Shown: piece by piece, positions 47,277 through 59,329 of the stretch
Numbering within the stretch: position 1 is the stretch's first letter
Layout: each line of letters begins with the position of its first letter
Source: Rhizophagus clarus
Lineage: Eukaryota; Glomeromycota; Glomeromycetes; Glomerales; Glomeraceae
Reading direction: 5' to 3'
Length of the DNA: 64,000 nucleotides
Assembly: GCA_015698045.1 (NCBI GenBank)
Contig: BLAL01000011.1
Span: 1,056,501-1,120,500, forward strand
Position numbers and translations under genes: made by a program
Notes under the pieces: generated by a model
What the model saw: the letters and a program-made list of their open reading frames with translations, nothing else
Database searches by the model: none
What the model was told of the DNA's origin: nothing

Positions 47277-49489
47277 TTAATTGATATCTATTAATTCATC
47301 ATCATTATCATGGATGTTGTAACTGCCTCCTACAGATACATCATCTTTTTTATTATGTTCAATTTTTTCAAGTTGACTTTGAATATTTAATAAGGATTCT
47401 GCAATATTATTTAAATATTTATCTTGTTGTTTCAATTTATTTTCAAAGATATTTATATTTTCTTCTTTTTCTTTTTCTGAATCACTTGAATCAGTTTTTA
47501 GACGTTTATTATTATCATTGAGTTTACTACTTGAACTAATATTAAAGTGAACTCCTTTTTTATTATTTCTATTTTTCTTTTGATTATTATCCTTTTGGAT
47601 TTGCTCCGCTTTTAATTTTACTAATTCTTCTTTCATTGATTTACTTTCAAGAACTACTTTTCCTACCAGTTTTGTTAATTCTTGAATTTGATTTTTTAAA
47701 TTATTTATCACATTATTATTTCTATCATGCATTGAACCTCCTGATTTAGTACCATTATGTAATTTATTATTACTTTTATTATTTATAAATTCATCATCAA
47801 AATCTTCATCCCAATTTCCCATTGTATCATGTAATATGTTTGTTTGATTCCAGGATCGAAATTATAAACTATTAGATCTTCCTTTAAATTGATTATTTCT
47901 GTTAATGCTTTTAGTTACATCTGCATAGATTCTGTTTCTATTTCTATTAATGTTATAACCTTTAATCTCCTTGAGTTTATTCTTCCTATTTAAGTATCTA
48001 TTATTATTTTTATTTTGTTTTAATTGATAATCACATTCTATAGCCATATGATTAGTATAACCACAAATGTTACAAGATTTTTCATCAGCAGGTGTCCATT
48101 CAAGTTGGTTTCCTTTATATTGATAAATATTACTAGTGGCTGTTTCTAAATCTTCTTGTGAATAAAAATTAATATATGCATATTTTAATGGTTGATATCC
48201 TTTTGGTTTTTTTGGTATGAAGAAAGTAGCAGCATTCACTTCTTCAATAAAGCTTTGAATATCACGTGCAGTTGTATTTGATGGTAAACCACAGAGTTTA
48301 ATACTATATTCTTTTCGTTCTAATCTTTTTTCTTCTGATAAATCTAAAGGTATTACTTAGAGGTATTCCTTAAATGCCCATACACTCCAGTGCTTAGAAA
48401 AAATTGTTAAGGCATCTTCTTCTTTATATGTGATATATGCCTGTTGATAAATTCCTTTACTCTAGTATAAAAGCCTTTTTCTTCAATTTCTCCATATCTA
48501 GAAAAGACAGCTCTGATGTTTTTAGGAGTTATGTATAAAGGAATATTGATAATCTGTACAGTGTGACTGCGTTCCTCTTGAATTTTTTCATTAGATTTTT
48601 GATTTAAAATTTTCTTTTCATCTAATCCAATGAATCTAATTGGTTCTTGTTCTTCATTTATTTTAAATTCCATTTCTAGAAGTTTCTGCAAATTTACTAA
48701 ATTCTGTACTGCTACATACAATTCCTTAAAAGATTTTTCTTCTTTTTTCTTAAGTGATACATTAATTCCTACTACATCTACTTGCTGTTTTACAATATTT
48801 GTAATTTTCTTTAAGCGGGTATTTACTTGTTGATCATTTTCCAAACAGATTACAGCCTTGAATTTTTTATTTTTATCAATCTTATTGATATTTTCCATAT
48901 CAAAATCATAGTGATTTTCTTCTTTATTTTCATTGGCATTTGTATTTTGATTATCTATGCCAATTTGATCGTTTTGCATCATTTTACCTTTAGCATTTTG
49001 ATTGTCATCCTTTTTTGGAAGTTTGGCTGTCTTGGCATTTTGGCTGATCTGTTGCTGATCAGTAAGTTCCATTTCAGTATCAATAATGACATCATCGAAT
49101 TCCTTATCAGGTTTTTGTTTTTTTGTTATGGGTTCTTTATCACCCATTTCTAAGTTGTCAAGATTGAGTCCAAAGGGTCCTTGTTGTTGATAGGTTTCTC
49201 AAGGTTGTCTATTATCAATAATGGGGGTAGCCCTTTTTTGTTTATTTTCTTTACGTTGTGACTTTCTGTTCAGAACTTTGGTAAAGCCATCATTGTTTTC
49301 ACCAATATTGAAAGTTTTATGTATTCTTTGAAAATCATTCTCACTGGAAATACTGCTTTTTTCAATATTGTCCAGATCCATTTTCTCCTCATTTATATGT
49401 TGGGGCACTTTATTCCTAGTTTGGCTTCGAGTTCCTTGACTAGGACCACTCATATTCACAAATTTATATGTTTGAAATTGAGATTCCAC
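47277..49489 (-). pseudogene. LINE ORF1: RRM-like domains, CCHC knuckle, coiled coil
   Basis: A single ancestral frame of about 735 codons from ATG 49487-49489. The first part is polar. The middle (about 48340-48600) holds an RRM-like domain (VQIINIPLYITPKNIRAVFS) and a second one (YSIKLCGLPSNTTARDIQSF). A CCHC knuckle follows (CNICGYTNHMAIEC), then a coiled-coil segment (LKNQIQELTKLVGKVVLESK). It would bind RNA in the retrotransposition particle. Breaks: TGA 49199, a frameshift near 48450, TAA near 48355 and TAA 47862; apart from the frameshift, the pieces stay in one frame. It ends with TAA at 47277-47279, two bases before the ATG of ORF2, a spacing suited to termination-reinitiation. Confidence 0.75.
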
Positions 49490-49562
49490 TTTTATTTGCT
49501 ACGGATTTTTTGTATTTTTTCAACAGTTAGGAGAAAGAGTTTTGCATAAATGCTTTAAGCTT

Positions 49563-49868
49563 TAAGCATTATTATAAAACGCATTTCTCGAGTTCACATT
49601 GTGCATTTCCTAATTCAGACGATTTTATATTGAGTCTTGAAGATCAGTACAACTGAAAATCTAAATTGAGTGAAAAAGTCGATTAATTTAGAAATGATCT
49701 AATCACTTCAAAATCTTCTTTACGCTAATTAAACCAGGATTCATTTATCAACCTAACTAATGACCTTTTTATATAACAAATTGCCCAAATCCTCGTTCCA
49801 TTTAATAACTATAACAGATATTTAAACTATACATCTAATTCACAATGATTCATCCAACTATGTAAAGA
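49563..49868. other. AT-rich DNA after the LINE
   Basis: No gene is seen. 'ctttaagcattattataaaacgca' continues the target region. The short region leads into the next gene copy. Confidence 0.45.
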
Positions 49869-50780
49869 ATGAATGGATACAAATTCTTTCATTATATTCA
49901 TGATAACTTTTTTCATATAATTTGTCAAATTATTCCACAAAGTTCTGCCTCCGTGGATGATCATGATTATGATCACAGTTTTTTTTATAACGGACCTACA
50001 GCAAATTATTTTATCACATGTAATTTATTATCAAATTCTTTGATCATAAATAGAAAAATATATGGAGCAAATATTGATATAGAAAATTTAGAACGAAAAG
50101 AATCAATAACTTTAAATCAAAAATTAGATCTGGAACAAGACTTGAAACAAACACTCCCATTTTATTTTACATCAAATCCAATTCCTAATAGAAAAATAAG
50201 AACAACTTTTAACGAAGATTTGAATTCTCTTCATAGATGTAACACACGGGCATTTATGATAATTAATAGACAAGACAATTACTTGCATCACCAGAATGGT
50301 AACCTATGACAACAAATTATTGATTATAATGAAAATACAAATTCATCTCATGGAAATATTAGTAACTTCAATAATAATTTGTCTCAACAAAATGTAGTTG
50401 AGGTTATGATGTCACTTATCAACAACAAGTTAATAATTTTCCACATAATCAAGTCCTTGAGAGGGCGATAAGGTCAGAATATAATAACAGAAATACAAGT
50501 TTACATAACGGAAATTTTGAGAATAATACATCAACACAAGCTGTTTCATTAATTGATCATAATGACCTCCAAGATGTAGTAAATAGGGCGATAGACAGTG
50601 AATATATCGCTTATTCACCGAAACTTGACAATTTTCCACCAAGGAAAATTAACGTTGAGAATAACATAATGACAACACAAGCAGTTAATCAATTTTATAA
50701 AGATCTCGATAATCACTAATATATAAATGATACTCATCAAGTTACTTATCCGCAGCAACAAGTTGATTTCGATTATATTT
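49869..50780 (+). pseudogene. Decayed gene with a possible HMG-box beginning and Q/N-rich tail
   Basis: The 146-codon frame 49869-50309 contains DHDYDHSFFYNGPT, ENLERKESITLNQKLDLEQD and then FNEDLNSLHRCNTRAFMIIN. The last phrase recalls the start of an HMG box (xPNAFMIYRR), but the box is not completed. Downstream, shifted frames give GYDVTYQQQVNNFPHNQ, VSLIDHNDLQDVVNRAI and THQVTYPQQQVDFDYIY, the same Q/N/Y-rich tail as at 1-295. At least one frameshift (about 50310) and an in-frame stop break it. If the HMG reading is right this is a degenerate MATA-HMG-like gene. Without a search that remains a guess. Confidence 0.45.
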
Positions 50781-53700
50781 ACTGAATAAAAATCATGAAT
50801 AACTCAAATTTTATCACATAAAATTAAAATTGATAAATTTACAGAGATTTTTTGTTCAATTTTATGATTTCTGACTTATAAATTATTGAAGAGTATAAAC
50901 TCTACTACGAAATTAATTATATAATATTTGGACGCTTCCAACACACGATTTATGAATTATGATTATCACATAATCAGCAATATCATAATAAAAAATGAAA
51001 TGGCAATTATAAACAATAAAATGTTACTTGAAAGAACTGATTGTTTAATCACTTTATTTAAATGAAAATGAAAATGTTAAAAGTGTGTATACATTAATAA
51101 GTCCGAACTTCCATAAGCTTCAAAAAAGGATGGAACTATAGCCTGGCAGTTAAACTCAAGGTTTTTGAAGTATGAGAAGGAAGACCTTTAAACCACATGA
51201 TCTCCCACAAACATTAGGTATGGAACGTGGTTATGAAGAATATCTCTTTCAGAAAAAAGAGCCAACAACAGTACAAGAAAACAGCCAACAACAGTAAAAG
51301 GTAGAATTTATTTTTTAACTTATAACTTATCTTAATGGAAAATTTACTTTTTATTACTATTATAGTACAGAAAAACGCTTTTCAACAGAAAATAATATTT
51401 TGATAATATTAAATACAAAGTTTTTAATTATAAACGAAGAAAATTTGAATATTTTAAAAATATTACTCTTTTTATTTATTCATTTATTTATTATTTATTA
51501 CAATGAAAGAATTTTAATATAGTATGATTAATTTCTCTTTTATTTTCTATACAAATACTTTTTATACATTAGAATTTTATATAGAATTATGTATAGATTT
51601 ATTATTTCATAACAACAAGTTCAGCTTGAGTAATTTTATTATTACAATTAACTACGTAATTTACCACCTAATAATCCTGGAGACAATGACAACCCTGTTC
51701 TCTACAAAAGAAAAGAAAAAAATGAAACATTAAAATGCTTCTTTAAGTAAATCACAACCAAGTCTTCAATTGCAATGTAATAAAGTTTTCCAAGTAATGT
51801 TACTCTTGATCTTAGACCTTTTATCCCAATTTTTGAAAACCAAGGTATTCAAGTAGGAGGTACCTAGTACCTACAGTTAAAAAAATAAATGAATGTCAAT
51901 AATGGACTATTACCTTCCGTTCCAAAATTCAAGACCAAAATCTTGCATTCAGCCGTTCAGGTAGGTATCTACAAATGAAAAAAAAATAAAAGAAGTGCTA
52001 ATAAAGTTTACTAACATTCGCCTTCTATTGATCTTAAGTTCTGAAATCCAATATCCAAACATCCAATAGGTACCTACAAGACATCAAATTTCACTAACGT
52101 TCCTAAATCCCGCTCTCCACACCCAACATTTACTTAATCCACAAGATCATGGTTTCATATAATGCGTCCTTATCTAACTGTATAGTAATTAAAACTTTTC
52201 TTTGTAAAAAGAAAGTCACTTTTTAATATAAAAAAAAAAAAAAAATAAATTAAATTAAATAAAAAATTCATTTTTTTTTAGTGAAATAAAAAAAATGATC
52301 AGATGATCCATCATTAAAAAATCCGAAATATAGTTAGTATAACATGCATCTTATCTATACCGAGTATCATACTTACTATCATACAACATCGTATACTCAA
52401 TAACTATATTATCCTTTGTGAAAGAACAAATATCATTAATTAAAATACAATTAAAGAACAACCAACCTCTATATATTCATTGTTCTGGCCTATTGCAGGT
52501 AATAAAAATACTATACTATTAAAAAATACATATTGGAAACATACATTTAAATTAAATACCATTTAATTTTGTGTCTTTTCATTTTATAATTAAATAAATA
52601 AAATTTCGATCAATTTAGTACTCGATTTGATTGATTTGTGGTCTGTACTTAAACGAAAATAAATAAATAGGCTATGTATAACAATATAAAATTTTCTATT
52701 ACAAAATTGAAAAAGGTTTGTGCATCAGTAAAAATCATTTTAGATGGACATGTAACAGCATAACATGAATAACACGTACTAAACTGTACAGTCTGTACTT
52801 ATAACTAATCTCTTACTAATGCACAAAATATTTGCATTTTTTTTATTCTTTTTTTTTGCAACCTTATATTTTATAGAAAATTTTGATATGCATTTTCTCA
52901 TTTTTTTTTTTTTTACTGGGACGGATAACATACAGTACATAGATAAACGTGACCAAATTTCTTACCAAGAAAAATACATTGTGGAGTTAAGCAAATAAAA
53001 CAAACAATAAGCAATATATATACGAAATTGGCACTTGTTAGCAGCTCTATTTTTTTTAGGCTAAAATTACAACACCTCTTTAATGCACATTAATATTAAT
53101 TCATTCTACGTATTGTTATACATGGTTGCTCCCAACAATAAGAAAATCAATTAAAAGGCAACATCTTCGTGGTCGTCATGTGGTGACATGCATATCAACA
53201 TTCATAGTATCCTATAACCCGTCTTGATTCTTAACAAAAAAAAAATGTAAGTATGTATGTACTATTTGACCAAAAAAAATTCAACATAAATGGTTGATAA
53301 AACATGATATCAAAACATTATCCTTTGACTGAAATATACAGTATATAGGGCATTTTTCAGAAAAAGAATAAATGTCATATGCATCCCTATAAAAAAACTG
53401 GATACGTTTTTAATAAGAATTTTATATGATTTTTTTCCTTAGAAATAACGTATCACAATAGACTGTTGAAAAGATACGGGAAAATGCACAATTCTGTATC
53501 ACTATAAATATGGTTTAGATACAGAATTTGCATGGAATTCATATGGAATTTACATGATTTAATCACTGATTTACCATGAAATTTATATTATTGCTTATTA
53601 AATTTACTGTTTATATTACAATTTATTACAATTTATTACTAGACTTTATTTACAAAAAACTTAATTTTATTTATTAAATCAAAAAATAAAAAAATAAAAT

Positions 53701-53934
53701 AAAAATACAAATACATTATGAATAGTTTATTCCTATCAAACCAACTATTGCAAACCAAAACAAAAAGAAACATTAATACTATTTCTATAATGTTTCTTTA
53801 AGAAATTTAATTTTTTTTTAGGAAATCAAAAGACTCCAGATGCACTTAGTTCAAAGAAATAACCTATTCCTTCAAAATAAATGAAAAAGACACTAGCACG
53901 TTTCTTTAACTCAATTAGACCAATGCTTCCCTAT
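50781..53934. other. Long AT-rich gene-poor stretch
   Basis: No supported gene. 51840-52130 holds three imperfect copies of an 'aggtacctacaa'-type motif (51860, 51958, 52066) with 'tcttgcattca/cca' words between, a degenerate roughly 100-bp repeat. Several 'ttttttt' and 'aaaaaaa' runs are present. The 69-codon ORF at 51524 is AT-driven. Confidence 0.55.
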
Positions 53935-54186
53935 TACCGTATAGCGCTGCATACAGTACCCCCCTCAAATAGTACCCCCCATAAATAGTACCAGAGTACT
54001 ATTCAAGTACAAATTTTGATATTTTTGATTAGTACCCAGTGCTAATTTAGGCCAAAATTTGATTTTTGGCCAAAATTATTCCTTGTATAGTACCCCCCTC
54101 TTCACATAGTACCCCCCGGGTACTATTCAATCTAGGCTGGCTTTCTTGAATAATACCAGGGGTACTGTATGCAGTGCTATACGGTA
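53935..54186. mobile_element. MITE with about 28-bp terminal inverted repeats
   Basis: 252 bp. The left end is TACCGTATAGCGCTGCATAC followed by AGTACCCC; the reverse complement of the right end is TACCGTATAGCACTGCATAC followed by AGTACCCC. TAT flanks each end, consistent with a TA or TAT duplication. The interior repeats 'agtacccccc' and 'ggtactattcaa' words. No coding capacity. Confidence 0.75.
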
Positions 54187-55122
54187 TATCTATAATTCTG
54201 GATTCATCCGCTCCAAGCCATAAGGAGTCAGATAACCTAAAAATAAAAAAAAAAGAAATACAAGCTCTGCCTATATAGCACCTGCAATCATCCAAGTCTC
54301 CAAACGTCCGGCTCCTACCTGACTAACAAAAAAAGGTACTTCAAAATTGACCTGCAAAAAGAAAAAAGGAACCAAGCAGCCAAAAAAAAAATCTGGTCTA
54401 CAAAATAAAAGAATAAATATAAATAAAAAAGAAAGGATAGTGAGGTGGAAGTAAAAAAGTAAAATAAATAAAAAAAAATTTTTTTTTTTTGAAAAAGAAA
54501 TAACAAAGTTAGGGAAGGAAATAAAAGAAGATTTTTAAAGGGATGACAAAGTTAGAAAAATAAAGCAGAAGGTAGCTTATATAACCCGGCTTGTAGGAAC
54601 CTCTTTTTTTAAATTAGAAACTCAGGAAATACCTGCACTAAATAAGGCTCTTTATTCACCAGTCCTGACAAACTTCGTGTCAGTAGTCACAGTTAGTCCA
54701 TCTTCAACCTCTAACCTATGCTATCAGAGGGGAGAACATCCAGAAATAATTCAGTAAAAAAGGGGGGCAGAAATAATTTTTTTTTAAAAAAAAAGAAGAG
54801 AGAGTAATAAATGGGAATAAAAGAATAAAACCAAAAAAAAATTTTTTTTTTTTTAAAGAGGGCAACGAAGTTAGAAAATAAAGGAAAAGAAGTTTTTAAA
54901 AGATGAGTAGCAAGTGAGAATAAAAAAGAGGCAACAAATAAATGAAAAAAAGAGTTTTTTTTTAAAAAAAAAAAAAAAAAATAACGAAATAAAAAATCAG
55001 GGAGAGGAAGACAGGAAAGATAGAGGGTGGAAGATCAAAGCTAGGTTTATACAAACAAAAAATGTATCATAACAAAAATCACGTGATCACATGTTATGAA
55101 CTTATGTTACGGAACGATGATA
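54187..55122. other. Purine-rich degenerate repeats, no gene
   Basis: Recurring 'aaagttagaaaataaag...aagtttttaaa' words (54500, 54850, 54900) between A/T runs. A GC-richer strip at 54575-54735 ('cccggcttgtaggaacc...cagaggggagaac') could be old transposon sequence. Confidence 0.45.
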
Positions 55123-55138
55123 AAATCATTATTTAAAA

Positions 55139-55830
55139 TGTTTACCCTCAACAACACAGAATATCGATGGTCCAAGACTGTACCCCCTCCCCCTTCGTCC
55201 AACAAGAAGAAGAGCAATCGCTTCTCGTCACGGCAACCACAAAAGCCTACTAATTCTAAAGGAACTCCTTCGCAAAACGTGTCAAAAAATAAAAAATCTG
55301 AAAAGGTTTCCACCACCAGGCGCAATAATGACAAAGCGGAATTATTAAAGCTTCTGGTCTCTTTACTTTCTTGATCCTATTAATCTTTTTTTTTAAGATG
55401 ATTATCGCACCTTGGATATGTCCGGTCTTAGGGCTCTGCTTCGAGTTTCTTCTTTGATTACAACCCCTCTGCCAGTACGGTTTAACTTGGATGGTCCTAC
55501 CTTAGAATAAAAATGACAAATTATTAGTTTAAATTTTTTTTTTTTCTTTTTTACTTTTCTTAGGATTGGCTTCCTAGTTTATTTTTTTTATTTAGATAGT
55601 TTGCAAAGATTGGTCATATAGGCTCATCTTTGTTCTGTCCTTTTTTCCCTTTTTTTTACTTTGTTTTCTCCTTCCCTCCTTCCTTTTATTTGTCCCAGGT
55701 TGGGCTCCCTGGCCTTGGCTAGGTTTTGTATTGTGTAACTTGATCGCTTCTTATCTTTTGGGTGTTTAGTTTGTTTCCCTCACTTTGTACTTACTCGATC
55801 TATAACATTAAAATAAATAAATAAATAAAT
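55139..55830 (+). mobile_element. Short retroposon with (AAAT)n tail and 16-bp target duplication
   Basis: The exact direct repeat AAATCATTATTTAAAA occurs at 55123-55138 and 55831-55846. Between them is a 692-bp plus-strand insert ending in AAATAAATAAATAAATAAAT. It includes an open frame from 55139 (VPPPPSSNKKKSNRFSS..., basic, Ser/Lys-rich) to TGA 55374 and, after a shift, RTLDMSGLRALLRVSSLITT ending at TAA. A pyrimidine-rich 3' UTR follows. This looks like a truncated LINE or a non-autonomous element mobilised by one. Confidence 0.75.
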
Positions 55831-55975
55831 AAATCATTATTTAAAAAAGACAAGTTCAAAAATTCTGTATACATTCCGTATATATTAATTTTTTTGCATA
55901 CATTCCATATGCACCAATTTTTTAAAAAACATTTAAAAATGAATTACGTATTAAATATATGGAATTATTATATGG

Positions 55976-56415
55976 TGTTACTCTGGTCAGTTTGTCGATC
56001 AGGTAACTATGACTTGGAGACAGGGATACAATAGATATGTCTCAAGTCCAATCAACAAGACACACTATTCACAAAGGGACAGTTCGTTTATAAGGTAAAA
56101 GTTTATTCATTATATGAACTTGTTATTACAACTTTGTTATTACACTCTCTGATGTTCTTTCAACTACAAAGAAATTTCAGGATATTTATACAAAATAAAA
56201 TATATTTAAAAATATAACAAATAAATCTAATATATTAAATAAAACTAATAAATCAAATAAATAAAATAAATCAATTAAATCAAATAAATCAGATAAATCA
56301 AATAAAACTGATATATCAAATAAATCAGAAATATCAAAAATAACAGGCTATGATGGCTTTGGCTTAGGCGACTCTATATACTTTGCCACAATGTCACGTG
56401 ATTACTACGCCAACA
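55976..56415 (-). repeat. 3' LTR of the gypsy element (440 bp)
   Basis: On the minus strand it begins TGTTGGCGTAGTAATCACGTG and ends ...CCAGAGTAACA, the usual TG...CA ends. The purine-rich tract AAAGAAGAGGAGAA lies immediately upstream, as expected for the second-strand primer. The interior holds a short tandem array of 'aaataaatc' words (56200-56343). The partner 5' LTR is not in the window, so the limits rest on these signals alone. Confidence 0.65.
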
Positions 56416-56816
56416 ATTCTCCTCTTCTTTAGTTTGAACTCCGTTGAAAACTCTTCTTTTCACCACAATACACACCCAACCCGCTAGTACATGGAGGTCA
56501 CTCGTAATCTACTGAACTTAGTCTCCAAAGAGAACAACTCGTACTTAATGAAAAGCTCAAAAAAGACAGCAGAAAAGCTGATCATATTGGCCAATTATGA
56601 CCATACACGTGTGATAGCGATTTTGTGTTGATGATAGACCTATATTTATACCAATTTTTGAATTTGTTTGAATTATGGGATTGGAAATTAGTGGAAAAGT
56701 GTTGGTAAATCCTGTGGTATATCGAATGTTCTAGATGAGTTTTCTCTTTTTATATTCTTCATGCAGTAGTTTCATCAATCATTGCTTGTCATTTTCTTCT
56801 TCTCAACTATTTTGAT

Positions 56817-57290
56817 ATGACTCGAATAACAACTGCTCCAACTTACAGAAAACTTCGAAGTTCTCGTGCTTCTCGTGGCAAAAATAATAAAAAGAAGTAT
56901 AATAAACCAAGTAAATCACACCGTCGCAAGCACTTTAAGAAAATGTCAAGTAAAGCTTCTCCCAGTAAAAAGGTCACACAACAAACTTTGGAAGTTGCTG
57001 GAGAGCTTTTTGTAACGAAAGAAGAAGAAGTAGAGAAATTACAACAAGAAATCAATAAGAAAAATGGAGAACTTGGCCATTATAAGGAGTGAGCAGGGTT
57101 TAATAGAGATTTACGAGAACAAGTATTTTCATTAACTAATAAGAATAAGGAGCGGTATAGGAGGGAAAGGGAAGGTTGGAAGGTACGATATGAGAGGGAA
57201 TATAAAAGGCCTAATGAGGTAAAAGAAACTATTTCCAATTATGAAACATATATGAGAAAAAATAATTTAGAACCACTATCTACTATTTAG
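56817..57290 (+). pseudogene. Antisense coiled-coil protein gene inside the gypsy element
   Basis: ATG at 56817, very basic start (rich in K/R/S, e.g. SRGKNNKKKYNKPSKSHRRK), then a coiled coil (KEEEVEKLQQEINKKNGEL). An in-frame TGA at 57090-57092 follows, and the same frame continues (AGFNRDLREQVFSLTNKNKE, YEREYKRPNEVKETISNYET) to TAG at 57288-57290. About 157 codons in total. It is opposite to pol and lies between integrase and the 3' LTR, where some gypsy elements carry an extra gene. A TATA-like 'tatatttata' at 56641-56650 is upstream. Function unknown; the basic N-terminus suggests nucleic-acid binding. Confidence 0.55.
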
Positions 57291-57649
57291 ATTTTTCTTC
57301 TTTTCTTTTTCTTTTTTTTTTTTTTTTCTTTTTTCTAATAAATTTTTATAAAATTTTCTATTTTCTATTCAATTATTTTGGAGAATTAAGTCACGTATTT
57401 TTGCTGATCATTTGTGAAACTAAAATTAACACTAATTTAAATTTGGATCTGCCATCATCTATTTTTGTAGATCATACTTGTGTCAATTAGTCAATTAATT
57501 AAATTAATTTAAACTTGATTTATTTAATCCAATCAATAAATTTTCCAATAAATTATGATATAATTATAAAAAAAATTTTAATCCAATAATCCTTGCACTA
57601 TTTCACATAACTATTTCACCTGACTTCTATTTATTTTTCTTGCTATTTG

Positions 57650-59300
57650 CGCAGTAATATAAAAAGTACCAAGTATTTTAATTGGTTGATATTCAAATAT
57701 ATTAAAGACATTTTCTGACATTCTCGTATAATAACTAGTTAATTTTTGCTTATATCTAAATTGTTGAGCTTTAGTTTCTAAACTATTTAATAATTTTCCA
57801 ATATAATAAGCATTAATTAGTGAGTTTAATCATTCTTTCAATTGAATTGATCATCATAATGCAGCATAAGCATTTTTAAATTGTTCATCAAAAGGAGCAG
57901 TTTCATCATAAGGTGGTATTAAATCTCCATTTTCAAAAGGAAGTTCTAGTTGTAAATCTTGAGTTAAAAGGTCAATTAATCTATTATTGGGAGATTCCAT
58001 TCTTTCTGATCGTAGTAAGGTTTTAGTAAACTTCCATTGAAGGGAGCTTTTAGGACTTTTCCTTGCATATCCCTTATTTTATAGCTTTCATTTTGTAAAA
58101 CCGCATGGATATAATAGGGTCCTTTCCATTTTTCATCTAATTTTCCAGACCATTGTTTTGCTTTTTCAGCCTTGTACAATAAAACTTTATCTCCTATTTG
58201 AAAAGATCTATGACATTTAATTTGCTAATCATGATGTAATTTCTGTTTAGCTTGTTGCTGATCTATCCTTTGTCAGGTAGATTCTCTATCATGTGGTAGC
58301 TCATTAACTAATTTGTTGATCCTATCGGATAATTGTTCTTCATTTTGAGTAAGATCATCAATTGGCAACTTTGCTTCACGACCATATGTTAAATAAAAAG
58401 GAGATATTTTGGTTGTTGATTGTTTACTTGTACGATAAGCAAATAAAACTGGCTGAATAAACTGATCCCACTGTTCTACTTGTTTGACTAATTTAGCTAA
58501 AAATTCATATAAAGTTCTATTAAATCTTTCTACTAGTCCATTGGTTTGGGGATGGTATGGTGTTGATAATAAATGCTTAATTTCAAATCTTTTGGTTAAA
58601 TGATCAATAATTTGATTATTAAAATAAGTTCTTCGATCTGTCAGTATTTTTTGAGGGCATCCATATCGGCATATAATGTCTTCATATATAAATTTCTCAG
58701 TTACTTCTGCTGTAGCTCTAGGTACTGCTTTTGCTTCAGGCCATTTAGTCAGGTAATCCATAGCAACTATAATATATTTATTTCCATTAAAAGTCTTTGA
58801 TAAAGGTCCTACAAAATCTATTCCTATTTGATAAAAGGGTAAATGTACAGGTATTGGATGTAGTAATTGATAAGTTTAAGGTTTTCCTCTTCTTTGACAT
58901 GAGTCACAATTTTTAACATATTCTCTAATATTTTCATATATCTGAGGCCAATAATATCTAGTACGAATTTTATTGAATATAATTTTGGTTCCAAAGTATC
59001 CAGAAGTAGGATCATTATGTACCATATAAAGGACTGGTTCCATTTCATGTACTCTAATCACTCTTAATAAATTTCCTTCTTTCTGTTTGTCTTTTCTATA
59101 TAAATAGTTGTTTTTGATAATAAAAGGAGTACAAAAGTTTTTGAATTGTTTGATAAGTTGTTGAGTATTTAAATCTAATGGTAGTTGTTGAGTAGTTAAA
59201 TACTGAAAAATTCTATTATATTGAGTTATATCCGTTATTATAAAATTACTTAAATAAAATAAAATATTAGGCTGTCTGTCACAATGCAGGCACTTTTCGC
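57650..59300 (-). pseudogene. Gypsy integrase (H2C2 zinc finger, DDE core, C-terminal tail)
   Basis: Zinc-binding domain at 58876-59061: HEMEPVLYMVH, YYWPQIYENI and CDSCQRRGK (H-H-C-C). DDE core at 58273-58761: MDYLTKWPEAKAV (Asp), ILTDRRTYF (Asp; RR where the family usually has RG) and TNGLVERFNRTL (Glu). C-terminal domain at 57976-58179: KLDEKWKGPYYIHAV and KPYYDQKEW. Beyond that the frame shifts and continues, with stops, as a conserved-looking extension (PNNRLIDLLTQDLQ, PFDEQFKNAYAAL) to about 57650. Stops or shifts separate all three parts, including at 58270 and 58875. Confidence 0.8.
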
Positions 59301-59329
59301 TTTCACCTTTTAATAAATTTGATATTTGT

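Larger units (their letters stand above)
41447..49543 (-). mobile_element. Full-length LINE (APE endonuclease, RT, RNase H), minus strand
   Basis: An 8.1-kb non-LTR retrotransposon. The 3' end is a poly-A tail (poly-T at 41447-41471 on the plus strand). It is bounded by an exact 19-bp target duplication GCATAAATGCTTTAAGCTT at 41428-41446 and 49544-49562, so the insertion is complete and fairly recent. The 5' UTR is about 54 bp before ORF1 (49489); the 3' UTR is about 350 bp. ORF1 encodes RRM-like domains and a CCHC knuckle; ORF2 encodes endonuclease, RT and RNase H. A few stops and frameshifts in both ORFs make this copy defective. Domain order fits the I/Tad-like LINE groups; I cannot assign a clade without alignment. 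Confidence 0.9.
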
